From Lachnospiraceae bacterium (GTDB lineage Bacteria > Bacillota > Clostridia > Lachnospirales > Lachnospiraceae): a stretch of 36,679 nucleotides of DNA. The first letter of the stretch is position 1. Every line of letters starts with the position of its first letter. The translations under genes and the position numbers were made by a program. Below are positions 18,663 through 27,001 of this stretch, in pieces. The stretch is taken from contig JAFLTG010000025.1 of assembly GCA_022510545.1 (NCBI GenBank), positions 1 to 36,679 on the forward strand, written 5' to 3'. Below the pieces are notes generated by a model that did not search any database, was not told where the DNA came from, and worked only from the letters and a program-made list of their open reading frames with translations.

Positions 18663-19871
18663 ATGATAATGGAAACGTTACAGACACCCTATTTCGTGAT
18701 TGACGAATCAATTTTACAGCATTATTATGATATGCTGACCGATTCCCTTAAGCAGAATTGGAACAATTATCTGATAGGTTATTCTTTTAAAACCAACTCC
18801 CTTCCATGGCTTGTTTCTTTTGTCAAAAAGAACGGAGCATATGCGGAGGTGGTTTCTGAGGACGAATACTCTCTTGCCAGATATCTGGGCTATGAGAATC
18901 ATGAAATTATCTATAACGGTCCGTATAAAGGTGAAGCTTCGTTCCGTGAGGTTTTACTTGCCGGAGGTTTCTGCAATCTGGATTCCCGGTTGGAACTCTC
19001 CTGGCTTACAAAGCTGGCCAAAGAATATCCTTCACAGACATTTTCCATAGGAATTCGTGTAAACTTTGATTTGGAAAAAATGTGTCCCGGTGAAACGACA
19101 ATGGGTGAGACCAGCGGTCGTTTCGGCTTCTGCTATGAAACCGGAAAATTTGCTGCTGCCCTGCAAACACTTCGGGAACTTCCCAATGTATCCATCGCAG
19201 GCCTTCATCTGCATTCAAGCAGTAAATCCCGCAGCGTAAATATCTTTCGCTCCATTGCTCAGATGGCGTGCAAGCTGCAACAGGAATATCAGCTTTCCCT
19301 ATCATATGTTGATTTGGGCGGAGGCTACTGCGGCGGTCTGGAAGGCAGACCGGAATATCCTGATTATTTTCCGGTAGTTGCAGAAGAATTATCCAAATGT
19401 TTCACACCTTCCAAAACTAAATTAATTGTGGAACCGGGCATTTCTCTGATTTCCAAATGCACCACATTTGTTACGTCAGTTTTTGATATAAGAGATATAA
19501 AAAACGCCCGTTATGTTATGACAGACGGTAGCCGTTTCAATATTGATGCAACCATGATTAAGACCTCCCATCTTTTTCATATCATAAATAATAAAGAATA
19601 TTCAGAAGAACGTCCTATTATTAAACAGCAGATTATCAGTGGTTATACCTGCATGGAAGCTGATCGGATGTTTTCTTATGATAATAAGCAGGAACTTGTT
19701 CCCGGAGACCGGATTATTTATGAAAATGTAGGCGGATATACAATGAGTCTGAATCCGCTTTTTATTCAATATTTTCCGGCTGTGTATGTCAGGAAAGAGG
19801 GAAAGCTTATACAAGTCCGCAGAAAATGGGGTCCGGAGGACTATGTGCGCGGAACGGTACAAATACTTTGA
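18663..19871 (+). CDS. Fold-type III PLP-dependent decarboxylase-like enzyme (Orn/DAP/Arg decarboxylase 2 family)
   Basis: ORF track starts at 18648, but AGAAAGG at about 18651-18657 suits an in-frame ATG at 18663 or 18669. Motifs: YSFKTNSLPWL (PLP Lys), RFGFCYET, LHLHSSSKS, YVDLGGGYCGG, VEPGISL, GYTCMEADRM (catalytic Cys region), YENVGGYTMSLNPLF. Confidence 0.88.
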   Translation: MIMETLQTPYFVIDESILQHYYDMLTDSLKQNWNNYLIGYSFKTNSLPWLVSFVKKNGAYAEVVSEDEYSLARYLGYENHEIIYNGPYKGEASFREVLLAGGFCNLDSRLELSWLTKLAKEYPSQTFSIGIRVNFDLEKMCPGETTMGETSGRFGFCYETGKFAAALQTLRELPNVSIAGLHLHSSSKSRSVNIFRSIAQMACKLQQEYQLSLSYVDLGGGYCGGLEGRPEYPDYFPVVAEELSKCFTPSKTKLIVEPGISLISKCTTFVTSVFDIRDIKNARYVMTDGSRFNIDATMIKTSHLFHIINNKEYSEERPIIKQQIISGYTCMEADRMFSYDNKQELVPGDRIIYENVGGYTMSLNPLFIQYFPAVYVRKEGKLIQVRRKWGPEDYVRGTVQIL

Positions 19872-19880
19872 AAGAGAGGC

Positions 19881-20858
19881 GTGATCATACATATGAATAT
19901 CTTGATTCTAAGCTGCGGCACCAGAACAAAATTAGTTCGCTATTTTAAAGAAGCAGGAAACGGGATTGATAAAATCATCGGTACGGATTGCAGTATTTAC
20001 GCTCCGGCGCTTTATGAAACCGATAGTTATCATATTGTTCCTCGTATGATTTCTCCGGACTATTTAGATACGATTCTTGATATTTGTCATAAAGAAAATG
20101 TAGATGCCGTTCTGCCTTTACAGGAAGATGAACTCTATCTGATTGCCTCTAATCGAAAACTTTTTACCGACGCAGGCATCCGGCCTGTTGTTTCAAAACA
20201 GTATACGGTGGAATTATGTCGAGATAAGTATGCTTTTTATCAACATTTATTAGAGAATAAACTTCCTGCACTTCCAACCTGTAACGGTCTTGATGAATTC
20301 CTTACGCACTATAAAGCAGGAAAAATTACCTTCCCGGTATTTATAAAACCTGTCCGCGGCTGCGGCAGTATCGGTATTCAGCAAGTAGATAATATGGAAT
20401 TATTATCCGCCTTATGCAAATTCAGTAAGGAAGATATGCTGATTCAGCAATTCTCTGAAGGAGAAGAATATGGCATAGATTTTTATGTAGATATGATTTC
20501 TCATAACCCCGTCTCAATCTTTGTGAAGAAAAAGCTGCGCATGCGAGCCGGAGAAACCGAAAAATCTATTTCCGTCAAAGACAATGCGCTTTTTGATTTG
20601 GTTAAGCAGACAGCTGCTTCTCTTTCCCTGTCCGGACCTGTGGATATGGATGTTTTTAATATTAATGGCAAGTATTATATTTCGGAAATCAATCCACGCT
20701 TCGGAGGTGGTTATCCCCATGCCCACAGCTGTGGCTTGAACTTTCCCAAACTGATTGCAAATAATATTGCCGGAAAAGAAAATGCAGACACCATAGGCAG
20801 TTACGAAGAAGATGTCTGCATGTTAAAATATTCGGATTTAATGACTTTGAAACTCTAG
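19881..20858 (+). CDS. ATP-grasp ligase (carbamoyl-phosphate-synthase-like)
   Basis: 325 aa; MNILILSCG N-terminal domain, CRDKYAFYQHLLENKLPALPT, FPVFIKPVRGCGSIGI, ISEINPRFGGGYPHAHSCGLNFPKLI. GTG at 19881 or ATG at 19893 are both possible starts. Confidence 0.85.
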   Translation: MIIHMNILILSCGTRTKLVRYFKEAGNGIDKIIGTDCSIYAPALYETDSYHIVPRMISPDYLDTILDICHKENVDAVLPLQEDELYLIASNRKLFTDAGIRPVVSKQYTVELCRDKYAFYQHLLENKLPALPTCNGLDEFLTHYKAGKITFPVFIKPVRGCGSIGIQQVDNMELLSALCKFSKEDMLIQQFSEGEEYGIDFYVDMISHNPVSIFVKKKLRMRAGETEKSISVKDNALFDLVKQTAASLSLSGPVDMDVFNINGKYYISEINPRFGGGYPHAHSCGLNFPKLIANNIAGKENADTIGSYEEDVCMLKYSDLMTLKL

Positions 20859-21904
20859 TCAAACATTTCCCGGGCAAGAGGCGTTCCTCTTTCAATATCC
20901 CGAAGTGCGGTTTTTCCTAAAACCTCTTCATAATACATAGTGTGCAGTCCATAACCCGGTCTTATGGAACGTATATTTTCCGCCGTCAGTTTTTCTCCTG
21001 CCTTGATATCTTTTACTACAAACAGAGAGCGGGAACCGTTTCGTTCTTTTTCCTGCTTTTCTGTTAGTTTATAAGCAGATGAACCAAGCGCTTTCTCAAT
21101 GATTCTAATATTGTCTACCATTTCCTTAAATTCTTCCGGTTCCATAGAAAAAGCACCGTCCGGACCGCCATCGGAACGTTTCAGGGTCAAATGTTTTTCA
21201 ACCATTTTGATGCCAAGCGGCACTGCTCCAACCGGCACGACACTTCCCATAGAATGATCAGATAAACCTACAAGACAGTCATAAGTGTCAGCTAATGTAG
21301 GAATCATCTTCAAGTTGATATCCTCATAGGGCGTCGGATATGAAGAAACGCATTTTAGCAGCATAACTTCATCATTACCCTCCTCCTTACATACCTGAAG
21401 CGCTCGTTCAATATCTTCCTTATGCGCTATTCCGGTAGCAAATATAACCGGCTTATGCAATTTGGCAATTTTACGTATCAGCGGAATATCATTAATTTCA
21501 TAGGATGCCACCTTATAGGCAGTCATACCGCAGTCTTCCATAAAATCTACTGAAGCGAAGTCAAAAGGAGAGGAAAAACATTCCATTCCCAGACTTTGCG
21601 CAAGTTCCTTTAATTTAGGCTGCCAATCCCAGGGGGTGGCTGCTTCTTCATACAGCTTATACTCTGTCATACCATCCCACAGTCCGCCATGTATCTGAAA
21701 ATATTCATTATCGCAATCAATCGAAAGGCTGTCCGCGGTATAGGTTTGCAGCTTGATTGCATCCGCACCGGCTTCTTTCGCTGCATGTATAATCTCTACC
21801 GCCCTGCCGTAATCATGCAGATGATTTCCCGACATTTCCGCCACGCAGAAAACAGGAGTATTTTCACCGATTATCCGCCTTCCGATCTTAAATTCTTTTT
21901 TCAT
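20855..21904 (-). CDS. pseI: Pseudaminic acid synthase / NeuB-family sialic acid synthase
   Basis: 349 aa; VFCVAEMSGNHLHDYGRAVEIIHAAKEAGADAIKLQTYTADSLSID, GLWDGMTEYKLYEEAATPWDWQ, CVSSYPTP, VGLSDHS, C-terminal SAF-like domain. Confidence 0.93.
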   Translation of the reverse strand: MKKEFKIGRRIIGENTPVFCVAEMSGNHLHDYGRAVEIIHAAKEAGADAIKLQTYTADSLSIDCDNEYFQIHGGLWDGMTEYKLYEEAATPWDWQPKLKELAQSLGMECFSSPFDFASVDFMEDCGMTAYKVASYEINDIPLIRKIAKLHKPVIFATGIAHKEDIERALQVCKEEGNDEVMLLKCVSSYPTPYEDINLKMIPTLADTYDCLVGLSDHSMGSVVPVGAVPLGIKMVEKHLTLKRSDGGPDGAFSMEPEEFKEMVDNIRIIEKALGSSAYKLTEKQEKERNGSRSLFVVKDIKAGEKLTAENIRSIRPGYGLHTMYYEEVLGKTALRDIERGTPLAREMFD

Positions 21905-21956
21905 TTTTCTGTTTCTCCTCTTAAACGGATTTGCAACTACAACTTTTCTGTAATGT

Positions 21957-21965
21957 ATTATAGCA
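21957..21965 (-). promoter_or_regulatory. Putative extended -10 element TGCTATAAT
   Basis: Minus strand, upstream of pseI; no clear -35. Confidence 0.4.
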
Positions 21966-22050
21966 TAACACGGATTTTTTTTGTATAATTTGTAAATGTA
22001 AGGACGTATACAAAATATTTACTATACATATAAGGAACGGAGTTAATAAC

Positions 22051-24162
22051 ATGAAGACCCGAAAGATTGTCCATTTTGCGATTATAATAATTGTGTCATT
22101 TGTTATAGAACTTGTACCATTTAATTTTTCAGCCTGTAAAAGTTTATTTTACAAAACTGCCCTCTCCTTTGAAAATATGACCATCGAAGGTGCCGATGTA
22201 ACTTCTGGAAATTACGAAACTTTAGGCGAATATATTACAACTTCCGATACACAAACAATTCATATTACTGATGTAGATCAGGAATTACATAATATTTATT
22301 TAGGAATAACTTCGGCAACATCTTCTACGGAAACTACCCTAATCCCTTATACCATAATGCTTACCGACGAAGCTAATCATTACCCCTATTCCCTGCCTGA
22401 AAGAACCATAGTCTCCGGCATTAAAAAAAGCCATTATACTAACCTGTATCCCTCCGGAAAAGTCGGGAATATAGACGTAGTGCTTTCACTTCCCGCCGGA
22501 AGCGTATTAAATTTGCATGAAATACGAGGGAACGAACATATTCCGTTCATGTTCAGCTTAGTAAGATTTATTTTTATCTTAGCGGTGCTTCTTTTATTCC
22601 ATAAGGCACTGTCTACCGAACAATGGAAAGCTATAACTTGCAAGGATACGCGAACGCAGTTTTTGACTACTGCTGCCGTCATACTTCTGCTCATTGCCGC
22701 ATCATGGGCCATTGCACATGTGAATCCGATATGCATTGCATCTCCCTGGCCTCATCATAAACAATACAATGAGATTGCCGAGGCTATGGCAGACGGACAT
22801 TTTTATCTTAACGCCGAACCGTCTGAAGAGCTCCTCAACGTGGAAAATCCTTATGATACAATTTATTTACAGGCAAAAGGTATAGATTATCTTGCAGACT
22901 ACGCTTATTATAACGGAAAATACTATGTGTATTTCGGTATAGTGCCGGAGCTTTTGTTATATTTTCCATTTTATATGCTGACCGGCCACCATCTACCCAA
23001 TTACGCAGTGGTATTTACATTTTACAGCGGCTTTATTGTGGCAGTCTTTGCTCTTTACAGAGAAATAGTAAGAAGGTGGTTTACAAACACGCCATACTTT
23101 GTTTACTTAATGACCTGTGTACTTACTGTTTGCTGTGGCAATTATCTGTTTGCCATAGCACGTCCGGATTTATATGATGCACCAATTATGGCGGCAAATA
23201 TGTTTACCGCTGCAGGTCTGTTTTTCTGGATAAAAGGGAAATATTCGACATCAGGAAAAATAAGATTCGTGCTATACTTTTTGGGTTCATTGTGTATGGC
23301 CCTGGTTGCAGGCTGCCGTCCACAAATGCTGCTTTTTTCCCTGCTTGCTATTCCAATTTTTTTAGAAGACATCAAAGCAATATGCAGAACTATTACTATG
23401 CTCGGCAGAAATACAAAACATACTTCCAACGCATCTATTGACCATACCGGTCAATACACTTCTGTTAAAAACGTTTTAATTGACATAATAACGCTGTGCA
23501 TCCCCTATATTATTATTGCGGCGGGAATCATGTACTATAATGCAGCCCGCTTCGGTTCTGTCTTTGACTTTGGCGCAACCTACAGCCTGACCAGCAACGA
23601 TATGACCAAGCGCAGTTTCAACCTTCACCAGACACTGCTTGGATTATGGCACTACTTTTTCCGTCCGCCGGTAATTGAAAGTGATTTTCCTTTCCTACAA
23701 GGAGTGCAAATTACATCCTCTTCATATATGGGAAAACTGAATGCGGAATATACTTATGGTGGGATTCTGATAAGCAATGCTTTTTCATGGATACTGCTTT
23801 ATATGAATCGTGGAAAGGATTTGTTAAAAAGAAAAGGTATATATGCTTTTACGTTAATAAGTATGCTCATTTCCGTTGCGATTAGTATAGTGGATATAAC
23901 AGGTGCAGGTATCCTGCAAAGATACATGTTAGATATGATATGGGGAATATGGTCAGCCTCTGTTCTGCTTTGGTTTGCATTTGTGGAAAAAGCGATTTCC
24001 AACAAAACATTTAAACCGCTTATGATTGCATTTACTATAGTCTGCCTGCTTCAGTCCGCATACGGTTTTGGTGTAGTATTAGGTAACGGTGACTTAAGCG
24101 TAAATGTAAGAACCTCTAATCCGGAATTATATTATTATCTGAGTGAACTTTTCAGATTCTGA
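22051..24162 (+). CDS. Large polytopic membrane protein, GT-C-like glycosyltransferase candidate
   Basis: 703 aa; one N-terminal TM, extracytoplasmic beta-like region, then about 10 TM helices; preceded by AAGGAACGGAG ribosome-binding site. Confidence 0.58.
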   Translation: MKTRKIVHFAIIIIVSFVIELVPFNFSACKSLFYKTALSFENMTIEGADVTSGNYETLGEYITTSDTQTIHITDVDQELHNIYLGITSATSSTETTLIPYTIMLTDEANHYPYSLPERTIVSGIKKSHYTNLYPSGKVGNIDVVLSLPAGSVLNLHEIRGNEHIPFMFSLVRFIFILAVLLLFHKALSTEQWKAITCKDTRTQFLTTAAVILLLIAASWAIAHVNPICIASPWPHHKQYNEIAEAMADGHFYLNAEPSEELLNVENPYDTIYLQAKGIDYLADYAYYNGKYYVYFGIVPELLLYFPFYMLTGHHLPNYAVVFTFYSGFIVAVFALYREIVRRWFTNTPYFVYLMTCVLTVCCGNYLFAIARPDLYDAPIMAANMFTAAGLFFWIKGKYSTSGKIRFVLYFLGSLCMALVAGCRPQMLLFSLLAIPIFLEDIKAICRTITMLGRNTKHTSNASIDHTGQYTSVKNVLIDIITLCIPYIIIAAGIMYYNAARFGSVFDFGATYSLTSNDMTKRSFNLHQTLLGLWHYFFRPPVIESDFPFLQGVQITSSSYMGKLNAEYTYGGILISNAFSWILLYMNRGKDLLKRKGIYAFTLISMLISVAISIVDITGAGILQRYMLDMIWGIWSASVLLWFAFVEKAISNKTFKPLMIAFTIVCLLQSAYGFGVVLGNGDLSVNVRTSNPELYYYLSELFRF

Positions 24163-24181
24163 TTTGATAATTTACTTTAGA

Positions 24182-24874
24182 TCAGTCTATGTTCAACATC
24201 ATCTTATATTTCATCTCCGCCAGCTTCCAGTCGGTAGAATTGTCTATATCCTGAACCTCGGTCTCAGGCACTATGATCGGTACGTATCCGTCAGGCAGAT
24301 CTCCCCTGCATACCCGGAATTTTTCTACATTATAACAGTAAAACTGACCACAGTCATGATACATAGTTTCCAGATCCTGTGACCGCTTCAGTGCGTTTTC
24401 GGGATAACAGTAAATGAGCTTATCGTCTTTTATTGACATTCCTCTCTGTGGAGGGAAAGAAAAACTCACTACCGGCATAACTCCGGATGCATTCTTTTTT
24501 ATTAGAATATCCATGGCTGCCTTTAACTTATCGGCAGTTACAAAGGGCGCCGTCGGATATATGCAGGCCATATAGTCAAAGGTTTTTCCGGCTTTCTCAT
24601 AAGTCTCCAACACTTCCATCAGTACATCATCCGTTGTGGCATAATCATCAGCAGTTTTTTCGCTTCGCATAAACGGTACGGATGCCCCGGCCTTTTTGGC
24701 TATTTCCGCAATTTTCTCATCATCGGTTGACACCATAACTTCATCGAAAATTCCTGCTGACAGTGCAGCTTCTATAGAATAGCAAATTATAGGCTTTCCA
24801 AGAAAGTCTTTTATATTCTTAGCCGGTATTCTCTTACTGCCGCCACGCGCGGTTATAATTGCGATTGAACTCAT
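24182..24874 (-). CDS. pseF: Pseudaminic acid / acylneuraminate cytidylyltransferase
   Basis: 230 aa; AIITARGGSKRIPAKNIKDFLGKPIICYSIEAALSAGIFDEVMVSTDDEKIAEIAKKAGASVPFMRSEKTADDYATTDDVL. Confidence 0.92.
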   Translation of the reverse strand: MSSIAIITARGGSKRIPAKNIKDFLGKPIICYSIEAALSAGIFDEVMVSTDDEKIAEIAKKAGASVPFMRSEKTADDYATTDDVLMEVLETYEKAGKTFDYMACIYPTAPFVTADKLKAAMDILIKKNASGVMPVVSFSFPPQRGMSIKDDKLIYCYPENALKRSQDLETMYHDCGQFYCYNVEKFRVCRGDLPDGYVPIIVPETEVQDIDNSTDWKLAEMKYKMMLNID

Positions 24875-24884
24875 AGTAATCTCC

Positions 24885-25976
24885 TTATAGACTTATAATT
24901 GCTCTGGCGATTCGCTCTGCTCCTTTTCCGTCTGTCACTTCACATAATGCCTTTTTCATCCTCTGGCATAGAGCATCATCACCCAAAATCTTTTTAATTC
25001 CGCTGCAGATATTTCCTATACAATGATCCCTGTCCGACCTGATATCTCCCGCAAAAAGCATTCGCTCTTCCTTTACAAAAAACTCACTGTCGTACTGCTG
25101 ATTATCTGCAATGACAAAAAACACGGACGGAACCTGCATTGCACTAAGCTCATACAGCACGGTCCCGGCTGCCGAAACTGCCGCATCACAGTTTTTCATA
25201 AGAGCAGCCATGTTTTTTACATCATAATGAAGTTTAATATTTGTGTGGCTTCCTGCAAGCTGTTTAAGTTCTTCAACATTAGGATTAAATCTGCCAACAA
25301 CTGTGTGAAAAATAATGCTGTCAAACTCATTATCTTTTACCGCTTCATTAAGTATACCGGATAAGGCATTATATGCATCTCCTCCACCAGAACTCAAAAG
25401 AACTTGTTTAGTAAGTTTATTCAACAAAGAATCTACTTCCATAGAATATCCGGCATCTCCCTGCCCTTGAAATTCCTCGCGCAACGGCACATAGGAAGTA
25501 CCTAATAACAGCTTTGTCCTGCCGGGATAAGTTTTTTTATAGGCTTCTTCATAATTAAATCTAATGTGATATGCGTTATAATTAATCAGCATATCCACCG
25601 GATAGATGTCCTCAAAACAGTCATCTATATATATAAGTTTACATAAATCAGCAAGCTGTTCAAAATACTTAGTTCCGGCATAATAGGAATCCACCAGAAG
25701 TTTTTTGCATCCTCTTTCCTTAAGTGCCTTCTTAAAAACAGAAACCTCATCTTCCATATGATTCCATTCGGAATGTAAACATACGTGTTCCATCCCTGCT
25801 CGTTCCAACAGTTCCGCTGCATATTCATCCGCCGTAAAAAAGCAAATGCGTTTCCCTAATTTTTTCAGCTGACCGGCAATGGTAATGCATCTCATGATAT
25901 GCCCCATCGCAACTTCTTCATTAGCGTCAGCACGGATGCCTATTACCTCAAAATCAACTATGCTGCTGTTGCCCAT
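24885..25976 (-). CDS. pseG: UDP-2,4-diacetamido-2,4,6-trideoxy-beta-L-altropyranose hydrolase (PseG-like)
   Basis: 363 aa; IGIRADANEEVAMGHIMRCITIAGQL, LLVDSYYAGTKYFEQL, IYIDDC, LLSSGGGDAYN, SAAGTVLYELSAMQVPSVFFVIADNQ. Confidence 0.88.
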   Translation of the reverse strand: MGNSSIVDFEVIGIRADANEEVAMGHIMRCITIAGQLKKLGKRICFFTADEYAAELLERAGMEHVCLHSEWNHMEDEVSVFKKALKERGCKKLLVDSYYAGTKYFEQLADLCKLIYIDDCFEDIYPVDMLINYNAYHIRFNYEEAYKKTYPGRTKLLLGTSYVPLREEFQGQGDAGYSMEVDSLLNKLTKQVLLSSGGGDAYNALSGILNEAVKDNEFDSIIFHTVVGRFNPNVEELKQLAGSHTNIKLHYDVKNMAALMKNCDAAVSAAGTVLYELSAMQVPSVFFVIADNQQYDSEFFVKEERMLFAGDIRSDRDHCIGNICSGIKKILGDDALCQRMKKALCEVTDGKGAERIARAIISL

Positions 25977-26997
25977 TTGCCTTCTTCCTCCATCTCCTAT
26001 ATGCCCATAAAAGCTTATAGTACAACATGAAAAAACCGGTAGATTTCTGCTGCATCCGGATCAGTTTCTTTTCTTCTGCATTAGTACGTTCCTGATAATA
26101 AGAATTATTCTCAAACTCAGGAAAGGTTTCCCTCATCTCTTTTCCCATTGCTTTGACAAAACCGTACTTAGTCTTTTTTACACCTGCCATATAAGTAAAA
26201 AGAGTATTCACATAAAACAGCTGTGTAAAACTATACTCAAGCTCATTCTTATAGCGTTCAAAATAGCCATGTCTTCTTGCCTCTGATAACATCAGCCGTC
26301 CGGCCTCCATACGATCCTCGCACCTCTTGGGTGAAATCGTATGAACGGTTGAAGTATCGTGCTGATAATAATAATACATAGGTTTAGGAATATATTCAAA
26401 ATGCTTCGCAAGCACCAGATAAGAATTACCCAGTGCATTGTCTTCATAAAAAATATTCTCGGGAAACCAAAGCTCATTTTCAGTGATCATAGAACGTCTA
26501 AAAATTTTTACAACCAGACTTCCACCATCAAGTATAAGGCTGCGTTTTTTCTTATCATCCAAAACGCCGCTCTGCTCAGGTTTATTGTTAGGGACAACTT
26601 GTCCGACTTTCATAGAATGCTCATTGGTAAGGCAGTAATCACAACCCACCAGGTCCGCTCCGGTCTCCTCCGCTTTTTTAATAAGCTTCTCATACATATC
26701 TGCGGTTATCCAGTCATCGCTATCAATAAAGCCTATCCAGTCACCCTTCGCAAGTTTCAGACCTATATTTTTGGCGCCTCCCTGATGCTTATTTACATCG
26801 GAATGAACTGCGTGGAATTTTTCCGGGAAAAGGTTTTCAAAATCTTTTAAAATATTGAAAGAATTATCCGTGGAACAGTCGTCTACGGCTATTATTTCAT
26901 AATCCGTGATAGTCTGATGTACAAGGGAGTTAAGGCAGTATTGGAGTTTGCCATCTGCGGCCATGTTGTAGACCGGGACGATAATGCTAAGTTTCAT
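25954..26997 (-). CDS. GT2-family glycosyltransferase
   Basis: 347 aa; LSIIVPVYNMAADGKLQYCLNSLVHQTITDYEIIAVDDCSTDNS, KGDWIGFIDSDDWI. Confidence 0.92.
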   Translation of the reverse strand: MKLSIIVPVYNMAADGKLQYCLNSLVHQTITDYEIIAVDDCSTDNSFNILKDFENLFPEKFHAVHSDVNKHQGGAKNIGLKLAKGDWIGFIDSDDWITADMYEKLIKKAEETGADLVGCDYCLTNEHSMKVGQVVPNNKPEQSGVLDDKKKRSLILDGGSLVVKIFRRSMITENELWFPENIFYEDNALGNSYLVLAKHFEYIPKPMYYYYQHDTSTVHTISPKRCEDRMEAGRLMLSEARRHGYFERYKNELEYSFTQLFYVNTLFTYMAGVKKTKYGFVKAMGKEMRETFPEFENNSYYQERTNAEEKKLIRMQQKSTGFFMLYYKLLWAYRRWRKKANGQQQHS

Positions 26998-27001
26998 TGA
27001 A

